A stretch of 50,822 nt of DNA, from the NCBI GenBank assembly GCA_964431075.1, contig CAYSID010000004.1:1-50822 (forward strand), given 5' to 3'. The notes beneath the pieces are model-generated. The model was given only the letters and a program-made list of their open reading frames with translations. It did no database searches and was not told the DNA's origin. This document shows, one piece after another, positions 1 through 8,170 of this stretch (positions within the stretch are counted from its first letter, which is position 1; the number at the start of each line of letters is the position of its first letter). Position numbers and translations under genes: made by a program. The DNA comes from CAYHSW01 sp964431075. Its GTDB lineage: Bacteria > Patescibacteriota > Microgenomatia > JAMCZE01.

Positions 1-1257
1 ATTTTACCCACCAAATCTGCCGATCGTGATTTTCGTAAAAATCACGCTTTTGGTATGCAATTTCTTTACCAATGGTGGGGAAAATCCTACAACCACTCCG
101 AAGTTTTCCCTGAAGAAACTTCCAAAATAATCGATACCCTTTTAACCCACGCGGTTTGGGCAAGAAAGGAATTGGGTGACAAGCAATTTTCTGAGTATCT
201 TTATTGTCTTGCCCAAACCATTGGTAACAAATCGCACGACCCAACAACTATTGAGGAACAAATTGCCAAACTTCACAAACTTTCCCTTAAAATATACGAC
301 GTCTGTCCTATCCAGGTACTGTTGCACACTAGCTGGCAGGCAAACGCTGATAGCAAGGCTGATTTTAGCCTTTCCGTCAATTGGGTTCCCGGTAATAGAC
401 GACTAAGCGCGAGAATAAACGGTACGATTCGAGAAGAAAGTCGAAAAGTAACTCAAAGATTTACCCGGCTAATAGGCGAAACCGCAAAGACGCCCCAAAT
501 GATTGCCTCCACAAAACTTATCCATCTTGGCGCCGGGATCCACTCCTCAAGTCAGGGAGAACCAGAGGATTCTGTCATTGCCTTTTTCCCAAATGTCATT
601 AAACTGACAAGTAAATCCAGGTTAGATATCCTGCGAAAAACTGTCCACGATTCAATAACTGTTTCCGATTCTGCCCTAGTCAGAGCAATTATCTGCTATT
701 CATTTGCTCCTCACGAATTTAAACATTATATTCCCTCCCCCGGACTTGAAAAAATAAAAATATTTCTTGGACTGGCAAATGCGGTCGAAGCCACTGATGC
801 CCTCGACGAAGTCAGCGCTGACACAGGTAGCGCGATGCTGACGCTTAAGCAAAAAAAATACCGCCTACAACTTTTAGCTAAGATTTCAGAATTCCTGTAT
901 TGTGTCCAGGCAGAAAAAGATGATCCTGATTATTACTTCCCCGGCCTCCTTTGCCTTCACATTCTTCGAGAAAGTGGCGCTCTGGTTTTAAATAAGGAAA
1001 TAGGGGTTTATGAAATTAACAACCCGCGTAACGGGCTCATGGCTTTAGCCATTATTGGAAACCTTCTTACCAACACTTTCTACCTACCCCTAAAATATGG
1101 CGAGCTTTCTGAAAAAGGAATAAATAAAAACAGAAAACGAATAAAAAATCTAATCACTAAGTGGAAGAAAAAGGCTTGTGAAACCGAAACAGAACTCAGA
1201 GAAGTCCTTGATCGACATTACTTTCCTGTTCCAAGAACCCCAGTTTCCCCCCAATAG
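1..1257 (+). CDS. HExxH-containing protein (gluzincin-like), 5' end outside window
   Basis: The reading frame is open from base 1, so the gene begins left of the window; the first internal ATG (55) has no ribosome site and no -10 hexamer at the usual distance. The 419 visible codons show a HEFKH motif near base 712 and, 28 residues after its second His, the segment DEVSAD. This matches the HExxH plus ExxxD ligand layout of gluzincin zinc peptidases. No signal peptide or membrane segment is visible in the part seen. The C-terminus is Lys-rich. The 3' end overlaps the convergent acetyltransferase gene by 40 nt. I do not recognise the family; metallopeptidase activity is inferred from the motif alone. 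Confidence 0.6.
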   Translation: MLPTKSADRDFRKNHAFGMQFLYQWWGKSYNHSEVFPEETSKIIDTLLTHAVWARKELGDKQFSEYLYCLAQTIGNKSHDPTTIEEQIAKLHKLSLKIYDVCPIQVLLHTSWQANADSKADFSLSVNWVPGNRRLSARINGTIREESRKVTQRFTRLIGETAKTPQMIASTKLIHLGAGIHSSSQGEPEDSVIAFFPNVIKLTSKSRLDILRKTVHDSITVSDSALVRAIICYSFAPHEFKHYIPSPGLEKIKIFLGLANAVEATDALDEVSADTGSAMLTLKQKKYRLQLLAKISEFLYCVQAEKDDPDYYFPGLLCLHILRESGALVLNKEIGVYEINNPRNGLMALAIIGNLLTNTFYLPLKYGELSEKGINKNRKRIKNLITKWKKKACETETELREVLDRHYFPVPRTPVSPQ

Positions 1258-1676
1258 AGAGCGTAGTTGGTTTTTTTAAAACCGAGCTTTTGGTACCAAG
1301 AACCGGGAAAGGGGCTGGTAGTGTCAACTATAAAACAAGCGGTGGTAATCCCGTCAACTTTGGCCGCCACAACAGCCGCTTTCATGAGCAACGTTCCTGC
1401 GCCGCTTTTTTGGTGCGCCGGATCAACCTGAACGGTATCCACAAATAATTCCCGACCTTTTTCCGCCCAAATTATTTTACAAACTATTCCTCCAATAAAG
1501 ACTTCACCTTCGAGGGCAATAAAACTGTATTTCCTTCCGGTTTTAAGATCATCTTCAAGTCTTGACTTTGCCATATCCAAAGGATATTTGCCTTCCTCAT
1601 CAGAGTATACCTTGACAAAAAGTCTAACCATTTCTTCCAAATATTTATTTTCAAACGGAATAATTCTAATGCTCAT
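1218..1676 (-). CDS. GNAT-family N-acetyltransferase
   Basis: A 152-residue protein with the GNAT layout: an N-terminal strand-helix (IRIIPFENKYLEEMVRLF), a central strand with a VDTVQVDP motif, then an acetyl-CoA loop of the form Q-x-x-G-x-G (QKSGAGTLL, about residues 89-97) and the C-terminal YQKLGFKK element. GNAT enzymes move an acetyl group from acetyl-CoA to an amine; the substrate cannot be read from the sequence. Its start codon lies inside the last codons of the PIN toxin gene upstream (11-nt overlap), so the two are probably translated together. It may be a cargo gene on the toxin-antitoxin operon or, less likely, a GNAT toxin itself. Confidence 0.85.
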   Translation of the reverse strand: MSIRIIPFENKYLEEMVRLFVKVYSDEEGKYPLDMAKSRLEDDLKTGRKYSFIALEGEVFIGGIVCKIIWAEKGRELFVDTVQVDPAHQKSGAGTLLMKAAVVAAKVDGITTACFIVDTTSPFPGSWYQKLGFKKTNYALYWGETGVLGTGK

Positions 1677-2073
1677 AAATTTTTAAACCCTCGACTCTTT
1701 TAAAATGTTTTTTATTGTCCGTTAATAAAACTGCGTTTTTGGTTTTTGCCGTGGCACCGATTAATAAATCAAAATCATCAAGCGTGGAGCCGCCTTTTTC
1801 AACGTCTCTTTTTACTTGGGCATATTCTTCAGCAATTTCCGCCGTTATTGGAATAATTTCAATTAAAAAATCATCAACAAAACCTTTAAGTTTTTCTCTT
1901 TCTTTTTGGGGGTTAACACTTCGCATTACGCCATATCGAAGTTCTGCGTATGCAACGGCTGAAATTATTAATGAACCGTTTTTCTCTCCGGCTAATTTGA
2001 CAATTGTATCGAACCACCATCCACCTTTTCTGAAATAATTAATAATAAAACTGGTGTCTAAAATATACGTCAT
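1666..2073 (-). CDS. vapC: PIN-domain toxin, VapC family
   Basis: A 135-residue PIN-fold ribonuclease. The acidic metal-binding residues sit where expected: Asp in the first strand (ILDTSFIINYF), Glu in AYAELRYGV, Asp in the TLDDFDLLIGA helix and Asp in LLTDNKKHF. VapC toxins cleave tRNA or rRNA and are neutralised by the protein encoded just upstream. The gene starts inside the antitoxin stop (4-nt ATGA overlap), the normal arrangement for such pairs, and overlaps the GNAT gene downstream by 11 nt. The specific RNA target cannot be inferred. Confidence 0.88.
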   Translation of the reverse strand: MTYILDTSFIINYFRKGGWWFDTIVKLAGEKNGSLIISAVAYAELRYGVMRSVNPQKEREKLKGFVDDFLIEIIPITAEIAEEYAQVKRDVEKGGSTLDDFDLLIGATAKTKNAVLLTDNKKHFKRVEGLKIYEH

Positions 2074-2324
2074 AAGGCCACATCGGGACGATTAAACTTT
2101 CTAGCAGGTTTACCAATTTTACCCACCCAATCCTTGTTGGCCCACATGCCGGCATATTTTGCCCCTATTTCGGCCCAGTTTTTCGTTATTTTAGGTTTGT
2201 CCGGGATAACCCGAGCCACCAAATTACCATATTTAGTAATCCCTACCGGCACATTAGCCACGGTAACTAATTCTAGGATTCGGGCGAAGTCATCCCTGGC
2301 GGCCGTGGCAGAAAAAGTGGTCAT
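2070..2324 (-). CDS. Phd/YefM-type antitoxin of the PIN toxin
   Basis: An 84-residue protein with the Phd/YefM N-terminal pattern (TTFSATAARDDFARIL, then ITKYGNLVARVIP), a DNA-binding dimerisation domain, followed by a 35-residue tail likely to bind the toxin. Phd-type proteins bind operator palindromes next to their own start and repress the operon. Exactly such a palindrome lies 1 nt upstream of the ATG. The gene overlaps the toxin start by 4 nt. Pairing of a Phd-like antitoxin with a PIN toxin is common. Confidence 0.85.
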   Translation of the reverse strand: MTTFSATAARDDFARILELVTVANVPVGITKYGNLVARVIPDKPKITKNWAEIGAKYAGMWANKDWVGKIGKPARKFNRPDVAL

Positions 2325-2325
2325 G

Positions 2326-2368
2326 TTGTATATAATCTATATTATATACAAAATCTACAAAATGTCAA
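2326..2368 (-). promoter_or_regulatory. Promoter and palindromic operator of the toxin-antitoxin operon
   Basis: On the minus strand a perfect -35 (TTGACA, 2368-2363) is followed after 16 nt by a perfect -10 (TATAAT, 2346-2341). The -10 lies inside a perfect 11-bp inverted repeat, TTGTATATAAT/ATTATATACAA (2326-2336 and 2341-2351) with a 4-nt spacer. Bound antitoxin would cover the -10, the standard autoregulation layout. The expected mRNA leader is only about 10 nt. Confidence 0.85.
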
Positions 2369-2494
2369 GCCTCCACGTCACTGGCAGAAACTAAATAATA
2401 AGATGTTTTTTATTGCATTACACTGTAATACGTTGTCAAGTGATATTTTTCTCGAACCACAATAATCCTCGGAATCCAACTTTTGTTAACAACT

Positions 2495-2860
2495 TTATGA
2501 TTTTTCGTTATCAGAATAAACATCTGCCCTAATGGTTCTTATCCCCATTTCTTTTGCTTTTTGCTCAACCATTTGGACAAGTTTATGTCCAAAACCCCTG
2601 TTTCGATATTTCGAGTGAACCACAAAGCCAAAAGTCCCAGTGGATTCATTATCTTTTTCCACTGTAAACCCTCCAACTGGTTTTCCGTCTAAAGTTACGG
2701 TAAAAGCTTGTAATTTTCCTGGTTGATAAAAATAATTCAAGAGTTCGCGATCTGAACCTGCCGGAGGAGCGTACATTTGTTTTTGTGTTTCCGGGTCCGA
2801 ATACATCTCTTTCCAAAACGGAATATCTTGTAAAGTCATGGGTTGAGATTTTAAATTCAT
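2495..2860 (-). CDS. GNAT-family N-acetyltransferase, 3' end frameshifted
   Basis: A 121-residue GNAT protein: N-terminal MTLQDIPFWKEMYSDPE, a substrate strand (PVGGFTVEK), the acetyl-CoA loop RNRGFGHKLV (about residues 86-95) and the strand IRADVYSDNE. It stops just at SDNEKS, where GNAT proteins normally continue with a helix and a last strand. Moving one base at the A5 run (GAAAAATC) restores a frame reading HKVVNKSWIPRIIVV and onward to a TAA at 2410, giving about 150 residues, the normal size. So this is either a real frameshift or a homopolymer error. It sits between the toxin-antitoxin module and a DUF2283 gene. Confidence 0.75.
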   Translation of the reverse strand: MNLKSQPMTLQDIPFWKEMYSDPETQKQMYAPPAGSDRELLNYFYQPGKLQAFTVTLDGKPVGGFTVEKDNESTGTFGFVVHSKYRNRGFGHKLVQMVEQKAKEMGIRTIRADVYSDNEKS

Positions 2861-2890
2861 AACACTACACTTCTAAATATTGAAACATAA

Positions 2891-3106
2891 TTAAGAAACT
2901 GCGGGTCGCGGGAAGTTTAAATTTATTTTTGTTTTACTTGGAGAAAATGAGGGAATAATATCTTTTACCGCTAAAATTTCTAACCCCAAAATTTTTCCTT
3001 TATCATCATAATCCGCCACGACTCCGCCGGACACTTTTTTACTCCGGTCATATTTGTCGGATCTTAATTCCAAATACAAACCATGATCAGAGTAAACAAT
3101 TTTCAT
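2891..3106 (-). CDS. DUF2283 family protein
   Basis: A 71-residue protein starting MKIVYSDHGLYLELRSDKYD, with VADYDDKGKILGLEILA in the middle. This is the DUF2283 pattern: a short beta-rich protein of unknown function often found beside toxin-antitoxin or plasmid genes. I chose the ATG at 3106, 1 nt after the TAA of the membrane ATPase gene, because DUF2283 proteins begin at this point; translation is probably coupled to the upstream gene. The last 15 residues are variable. Confidence 0.75.
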   Translation of the reverse strand: MKIVYSDHGLYLELRSDKYDRSKKVSGGVVADYDDKGKILGLEILAVKDIIPSFSPSKTKINLNFPRPAVS

Positions 3107-3107
3107 A

Positions 3108-5462
3108 TTACATATGACTTCTCGCGGCAATTTCGGCTTCGACGACCTTGACGTCGCGGCCGTATTTGAGGGCGGCTAGTTCTTTGACCATCTGGGCCAC
3201 CTTGGGGTTTCTGGCTTTATTTATAGCATCAAAATCATGATTAATTTCCATACTGAACGCCGGTTGCGGTTCATTGCCAACTACGGTCCGGACATAGGCG
3301 TTAAAAGCCTCGATTTTTAATAAATCTTGTTCATTAAAAGTTGGGGTGTATTGATGGGCCAGAAACTGGGCGTCGTTAACCCCGGTGCGGAACGCGATCA
3401 TTGTCCCGACGTTGCCGAAAACCGCATTTCTGACTTCCTCCTCCATCTGGGAAATAAACTGATTAGCGACACAAAGGTTAAGCCGGTATTTTCGCGCTTC
3501 GGACAAAATCGTGGCAAAATCCGGAGTGGCAAAATTTTGAAACTCGTCAACATAGAGGTAAAAATCCCTGCGCTGTTCCATGGGGATATCCGACCGGGAC
3601 ATGGCGGCGGTTAAAATCTTGGGAATTATTAACAGTCCGAGAAAATTAGAGTTTTCCTCGCCGATTAACCCTTTGGCTAAATTAATGATTAAGATCTTTC
3701 CCTCGTCCATGACTTTGCGAAAGTCGAAGGCGGATTTACTTTGGCCGATCATGTTGCGCATTAATTTATTGGTCGTGAACCGGCCGAATTTGGAAACGAT
3801 ATAATCTAAAATTTCTGATTTGTGAAATTCTGCCGTCTGGGCAATCTGGTCCGTCCAGTAACGTCTGATCATCGGGTCCTTTACTAACGGAAGCAATTCC
3901 TGAACATAGGACGGGTCTGTTAAAGCCCGCTGGACTTCGATAAAGGTCGTCCCCGGCTGGGCCATAACCGTCAACATGGCGTTTCTGATATTGTGCTCCA
4001 GCCGCGGACCAACAATGCCGGTCTGGTGGGGATCATAAAGTTTGTAAAACAGGCCGATAATTGACGTTACAATGTAGTGCCGCTGTTCTTCGGAGTAAGC
4101 CTCCATAATGTTTAGCCCCATGGGGCGCTCCAGATTTGACGGGTCAAAATAAATTACGTCTTCGGCTCGTTCCGGCGGCATCTGTTCCAAGATGGTTTCG
4201 TAGGTGTCGTGGGGGTCAATAAAACACACTCCCTTACCCGCCCGAATATCCTGCAAAATCATCTGGGACATCAAAAGCGATTTTCCGGTTCCGGTGGCTC
4301 CCACGATATAGACGTGTTGCCGGCGGTCGTTGTCATCAAGATACACCGGTCGGCTCACCCCCCGATACACGGATTTTCCCAGATAAAGCCCCTTTTCTGA
4401 AATTCTGGCCGGAGCGGGGGCCCTTTTGGCGTTGAGCCAATAAATATGCGGAGTGTCAATGGATTTATTGGGGAAATGATAAATCGTGGCCAGCTCCTCG
4501 GATGACAGTATTGACGGGATCCTAAATATCGGTTGATACCGGTAGATAAAGTCGGTCATGAAGTTGGCCTGAATCCTGATTTTATCCTTGGCGAAACCGT
4601 TCTGGTCGCCATTAAACTGTTCAAACGCCGCTTTTACATTGTTTAAAATTAACTTAGCCGCAGACATGGTTTGCGCCGAGGCGACAATTCTTATCGAGGT
4701 CATGAATCCGGGTTTCCCCGTCTTCGCTTCAACAAGCTCCAAAGATTTGGCGTCAACGTTAAATTTGGCTTTTTCCGGATCGGCTTCGTTTTTCTTGGTC
4801 CGGGCAATAAATTTTTTGCCCTGTGACCGCCACTTATTCTCCGCCGGAGCGATAATTATTTGAATGGCGCAGGACTCCCCTACGGACAGTTTAGCCAAAG
4901 ATGAAGTAATAATGGACATCGGATCGACGGCCATGTCTTTAAAACTTTTGATGGGATAAAAATTTGGGGCGCGCAGCTTCAGGGAGAGAAAAGCCACTTC
5001 ACCGTCTTCGTCAAATAAATTGTAATCCTCAACCTCTTTAACGATAGCGCCGGGATAGGTTCCGTGTATCTGTTTTTCCAATAAGTCACGGTGCTGGTTG
5101 GGGACCGAGACGAAAAATCTGATATCCTCGTGCCGGCCGACCAACTCAAATGAAATATGGTCCTGGGGCGAAAGCCAGGGAAGTTTCCACCACGGACCGC
5201 CTTTTTTGAGAGCATAGAGCGAGGAAAACAGTTGTTCCATGGCGTCAATTTTTATTTCGTTGTCCCGCGGCACGGCCACTTCCAGAAGGACAAAGGACAA
5301 GGCCTGTTCTTCCCGATTGCGCCATTTCAGAAGTTGAATAAGCAAATAACCCGCCAAGGCCGCCGATCCGACGGTTAAAACCATCAGGACCCCAAACACC
5401 AACAGCCACAAAAACAACTGTTCAAACGTCGGAATGCCCGAAAGATCAAAAGAATTTTCCAT
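3108..5462 (-). CDS. Type IV secretion/conjugation ATPase, TraG/VirB4-like (HerA-FtsK superfamily)
   Basis: A 784-residue membrane-anchored ATPase. One hydrophobic segment near residues 17-45 is followed by a cytoplasmic region typical of CPR secretion ATPases, then Walker A GATGTGKS (about residue 388) and Walker B FYLYVDEFQNF (about residue 632) followed by the sensor segment NQFISQM. Such ATPases power DNA or protein export and pilus assembly; this one is probably the motor for the pilus/T4SS-like genes at 37.6-45.4 kb, although it sits in a separate operon. Of two adjacent starts I chose the ATG at 5462 because a TATCAT -10 lies 7 nt before it, inside the end of the upstream gene. A DUF2283 gene follows directly. 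Confidence 0.85.
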   Translation of the reverse strand: MENSFDLSGIPTFEQLFLWLLVFGVLMVLTVGSAALAGYLLIQLLKWRNREEQALSFVLLEVAVPRDNEIKIDAMEQLFSSLYALKKGGPWWKLPWLSPQDHISFELVGRHEDIRFFVSVPNQHRDLLEKQIHGTYPGAIVKEVEDYNLFDEDGEVAFLSLKLRAPNFYPIKSFKDMAVDPMSIITSSLAKLSVGESCAIQIIIAPAENKWRSQGKKFIARTKKNEADPEKAKFNVDAKSLELVEAKTGKPGFMTSIRIVASAQTMSAAKLILNNVKAAFEQFNGDQNGFAKDKIRIQANFMTDFIYRYQPIFRIPSILSSEELATIYHFPNKSIDTPHIYWLNAKRAPAPARISEKGLYLGKSVYRGVSRPVYLDDNDRRQHVYIVGATGTGKSLLMSQMILQDIRAGKGVCFIDPHDTYETILEQMPPERAEDVIYFDPSNLERPMGLNIMEAYSEEQRHYIVTSIIGLFYKLYDPHQTGIVGPRLEHNIRNAMLTVMAQPGTTFIEVQRALTDPSYVQELLPLVKDPMIRRYWTDQIAQTAEFHKSEILDYIVSKFGRFTTNKLMRNMIGQSKSAFDFRKVMDEGKILIINLAKGLIGEENSNFLGLLIIPKILTAAMSRSDIPMEQRRDFYLYVDEFQNFATPDFATILSEARKYRLNLCVANQFISQMEEEVRNAVFGNVGTMIAFRTGVNDAQFLAHQYTPTFNEQDLLKIEAFNAYVRTVVGNEPQPAFSMEINHDFDAINKARNPKVAQMVKELAALKYGRDVKVVEAEIAARSHM

Positions 5463-5467
5463 CAAAG

Positions 5468-5827
5468 TTATGATACTACATTTTTCTTTGCTCTAGAAAA
5501 CTTCCCCTTAATCCACTTAACAATGTATTTGGCTTTTAGTAACTCCATAATAAACCACTCCACCAACCAACGAAGAGATTTTTTGATCGGCTGTTTTCTC
5601 CCAAAAGTAATTTGGTCATCAGTCAAACTAACACCGGCGATAGAAAAGCCCGTAGCCTTATGAAAATCTGTCTCGTGGGTAACATATTCTTCGACCCCCA
5701 TCTCTTTGGCCAGTTTTTCCGGAATCTCTACCTCACCATTCTCAACTTTTTCCAGACCTAATTCTCTGACTTCGTCCTCGACTTCAATCTCTTTGCCGTA
5801 CTTTTTCCAGTAATTTTCTTCCTTCAT
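5468..5827 (-). CDS. Conserved hypothetical protein
   Basis: A 119-residue protein with an acidic N-terminal half (EVEDEVRELGLEKVENGEVE), a central ATGFSIAGVSLTDDQITFG segment and a basic, partly amphipathic C-terminus ending in KGKFSRAKK. I do not recognise the family. The start codon lies 44 nt inside the adenosyltransferase gene, and the gene ends 5 nt before the start of the TraG/VirB4-like ATPase, whose -10 it contains. This places it between a metabolic operon and the secretion ATPase. Small CPR proteins in this position next to secretion ATPases may be accessory factors, but that is a guess. Confidence 0.55.
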   Translation of the reverse strand: MKEENYWKKYGKEIEVEDEVRELGLEKVENGEVEIPEKLAKEMGVEEYVTHETDFHKATGFSIAGVSLTDDQITFGRKQPIKKSLRWLVEWFIMELLKAKYIVKWIKGKFSRAKKNVVS

Positions 5828-6287
5828 TCTTCCATATTACTTCTTTTTTCCCCTTTTTAAAATCCTCGTATCGAGCTAAAACAAATAAATAATCCGAGAG
5901 GCGATTGAGATATTTACCCATACTCCTACCTGCCGGTATGCCCATTATCCTTCTCTCCGCTCTCCGGCACACCGCCCTGGCGATATGAATATTGTTTCGC
6001 GGCAAAATAAAATTATGAAGTTCCGGCAATTTACTTTGCATTCTGTCAATTTCCTGTTCTAGTTCTTGAACCCCAGATTCTGGATTCAAGATTCTAGATT
6101 CTTTTGCTATAGCCGAAGAAATTTCCATTAAGTAACATTGGATTTTTTGTAAATGTAAAATCCCGAGCCACGCGATTAATTCGTCTATTGTCCCGATTGC
6201 CTCAATTACTTTGTGCGATTTTTTAACCCGCTTCCCGCCAAACAACGAAGTTGTCCCCCTGTCCCCCCGTTTTGTGTAGATTTTCAT
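5784..6287 (-). CDS. Cob(I)alamin adenosyltransferase, PduO type
   Basis: A 167-residue ATR. The N-terminal ATP-binding signature TKRGDRGTTSLFGG is intact, as are the helix-bundle motifs RAVCRRAERR and LNRLSDYLFVLAR. The enzyme transfers the adenosyl group of ATP to cob(I)alamin, making coenzyme B12. This fits the class II ribonucleotide reductase at 11.4-13.8 kb, which needs that cofactor, and suggests the cell salvages corrinoids. The ATG overlaps the guaB-like stop by one base (TAATG). Residues about 65-75 contain a micro-repeat insertion (RILNPESG, DNA 6070-6103). Confidence 0.9.
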   Translation of the reverse strand: MKIYTKRGDRGTTSLFGGKRVKKSHKVIEAIGTIDELIAWLGILHLQKIQCYLMEISSAIAKESRILNPESGVQELEQEIDRMQSKLPELHNFILPRNNIHIARAVCRRAERRIMGIPAGRSMGKYLNRLSDYLFVLARYEDFKKGKKEVIWKNEGRKLLEKVRQRD

Positions 6288-7723
6288 TAGACCAATTCTA
6301 CATCATGATGATTGCTTTCTCGAATTCCGGCCTGCGTCACTTGAACAAACCTGGCTTTTTCTTGCATTTCCGAAACAGTTTTTGCCCCAGTATAACTCAT
6401 TCCGCTGCGAAAACCGCCCACTAATTGGTTTAAAACTTCTTCCGCTTTACCTTTATACGGCACCATGGCCTCCACCCCTTCAGCCACATATTCTTTCAGC
6501 TCCTCGACCACTTTTTCTTTAGCCCCGTCTTTTATTTTTCGGGATAAGTTAGCCCCAAGCGAGGCCATTCCTCGGGTTATTTTATATTTCCTACCGTTGC
6601 GAATCACAATTGACCCCGGCGACTCGTCCGTCCCTGCCAAAAGCGACCCAACCATTACCGTTCCCGCTCCGGCGCCCACGGCTTTAGCCACATCCCCGCC
6701 GGCGCGGATGCTTTGATCGGCAATTATCGGAACTTTAAATTTTTTGGCTTCTCTTGCGCAGTCCATAACCGCGCTAAACTGCGGATAGCCCGCTCCGGCC
6801 ACGATCCGGGTAATACAAACCGACCCGGCCCCGATTCCCACTTTGACTCCATCCGCTCCGCCTTTAATTAAATCTCTCACCCCTGCGGGGGTTGCCACAT
6901 TGCCGGCCACCACTTGACAATCTAAACTTTTTTTGAGAAATTTCGTCATCTCCACGACCGAATCGGCATGCCCGTGAGCTATATCAACCACAATGACGTC
7001 GGCTCCGGCTTTGACTAACTCTTTGGCGCGCTCGCGGTCCTCATTTTTTACTCCCACCGCCGCCCCCACCAGCAACATCCCCTTTTTGTCCCGAGCGGAA
7101 TTAGGGTATTTTATTTCATTGCTTAAAGCCTTTGCCGTAATCAATCCAATCAATTTATTATCCGCGTCGATGACAGGCAGTTTTTCAATTTTATGTCTGG
7201 CAAATAAACCCCGGGCGGTTTGACGGTCAATTTCCGGCCGACCGGTAATCAATTTTTCCCGGGGGGTCATCAATTTTTTGACCGGAAGTTTCAAATTGGT
7301 CTCATAAACATAGTCCCGTTTGGACAACATCCCCAACACCCCGTTGTTATTATCCACAACCACAAAACCGGTGTTGCCAAATCTGGCTACCAATTCATGA
7401 ACTTTCTCCAGATTATCTTCGGGAAAAACCGTCCTGGGATTATGAATCATAAAACCGTCATGCATTTTAACCCGGACAACTTCACCAAGCTGTTCATCCA
7501 AAGTCAAGAAACGGTGAATAACGCCGATGCCGCCATTTAGAGCCATAGTAATTGCCATATCACTTTCGGTAACCGTGTCCATATTGGCCGAGACAATAGG
7601 AATGTTTATCTTTAAATCTTTGGTTAAATAAGTTGAGGTGTCAACCAGTTTCCGTGAGGAAACGTCCGTTTTTTGCGGCACAAGAAGGACGTCGTCATAA
7701 GATAGTCCAAGCGGTATCGCCAC
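6287..7723 (-). CDS. guaB: IMP dehydrogenase / GMP reductase family protein with CBS pair
   Basis: A 478-residue TIM-barrel enzyme with the N-terminal signature LSYDDVLLVPQ, a CBS pair (about residues 95-205) and the catalytic cysteine loop GAGSVCITR. By family and domain order it would be IMP dehydrogenase (IMP to XMP with NAD+, the first guanine-specific step). One point speaks against a plain call: after GMASLGAN the mobile flap lacks the Asp-Arg-Tyr-Phe motif that provides the Arg-Tyr pair of normal IMPDHs, while the later EGVEAMVPYKG segment is kept. GMP reductase activity is therefore possible. The GTG start at 7723 is supported by a TATTAT -10 exactly 6 nt upstream. Confidence 0.85.
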   Translation of the reverse strand: MAIPLGLSYDDVLLVPQKTDVSSRKLVDTSTYLTKDLKINIPIVSANMDTVTESDMAITMALNGGIGVIHRFLTLDEQLGEVVRVKMHDGFMIHNPRTVFPEDNLEKVHELVARFGNTGFVVVDNNNGVLGMLSKRDYVYETNLKLPVKKLMTPREKLITGRPEIDRQTARGLFARHKIEKLPVIDADNKLIGLITAKALSNEIKYPNSARDKKGMLLVGAAVGVKNEDRERAKELVKAGADVIVVDIAHGHADSVVEMTKFLKKSLDCQVVAGNVATPAGVRDLIKGGADGVKVGIGAGSVCITRIVAGAGYPQFSAVMDCAREAKKFKVPIIADQSIRAGGDVAKAVGAGAGTVMVGSLLAGTDESPGSIVIRNGRKYKITRGMASLGANLSRKIKDGAKEKVVEELKEYVAEGVEAMVPYKGKAEEVLNQLVGGFRSGMSYTGAKTVSEMQEKARFVQVTQAGIRESNHHDVELV

Positions 7724-7981
7724 TTGAGCATAATACGCTATTTCCCCCCTTGCTTGTCAATGGGAAAATTTTTTAAAATAGCTGGTGTTCTCCCGAAAAC
7801 TTTTTTATTGGTCTTCCGACTGAAAAAACTCACGGCTTTTGCGAACCGCCCGAAGAATCGGTTGAGGACGCCTGCGTTGTGGAAATTTTTAAAGACTGTC
7901 TCCCCTCAAGATGTCAGGTCGCAAGGTGTCACATGTTTGAGGCAAAATTTGGAAATAATCACCGTATAATTGCCAGAAAAT
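7724..7981 (-). promoter_or_regulatory. Intergenic leader/promoter region upstream of the guaB-like gene
   Basis: No convincing gene. Immediately before the GTG lies TATTAT (7735-7730), with TTGACA 19 nt further up. Further away are three copies of one 6-mer in alternating orientation: TTGAGG at 7862-7867 and 7937-7942, CCTCAA at 7904-7909. The middle one can pair with either flank, and the 7904-7942 pairing is extended by ATGT/ACAT. Mutually exclusive hairpins of this type occur in attenuators and riboswitches, but the proximal promoter would make a leaderless mRNA, so use of the distal region is uncertain. Confidence 0.35.
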
Positions 7982-8170
7982 TTATTCCTCACCCACCGCA
8001 ATATTAGTCACCGGTTTTCTGTTTTGTGTTGCAGTAACTTCTTGCCATTTTTTGGCGCATTCCGGAGTCAATCTTAATGTTCCCGAAACGTGGCAACCCC
8101 TGTGCGGGATTAAGCACCCCGGACATTGAGCGCATCGTCCGTCTAAAGCAAAATGTTCATCATTCGGCAT
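7982..8170 (-). CDS. Small cysteine-rich protein, possible metal site
   Basis: A 62-residue protein with Cys at positions 13, 16, 19, 26 and 38 (spacing C-x2-C-x2-C-x6-C-x11-C) plus a nearby His, suggesting a zinc or iron-sulfur site. The ATG is preceded by AGGGGTG at a normal Shine-Dalgarno distance, one of the few clear ones in the window, which supports a real gene. I do not recognise the family. It lies alone between the guaB-like leader and a pair of membrane microproteins. Confidence 0.55.
   Translation of the reverse strand: MPNDEHFALDGRCAQCPGCLIPHRGCHVSGTLRLTPECAKKWQEVTATQNRKPVTNIAVGEE

Noticed and set aside
7904..7942. Possible SRP RNA core (TCAGG before a GCAA loop)
   Set aside because: The 3' strand lacks the invariant AGCAG side of the SRP domain IV loop, so the resemblance is superficial.
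7724..7969. 81-codon plus-strand ORF upstream of the guaB-like gene
   Set aside because: No promoter at the usual distance, no ribosome site, composition unlike the neighbours, and it covers the divergent promoter of the guaB-like gene.
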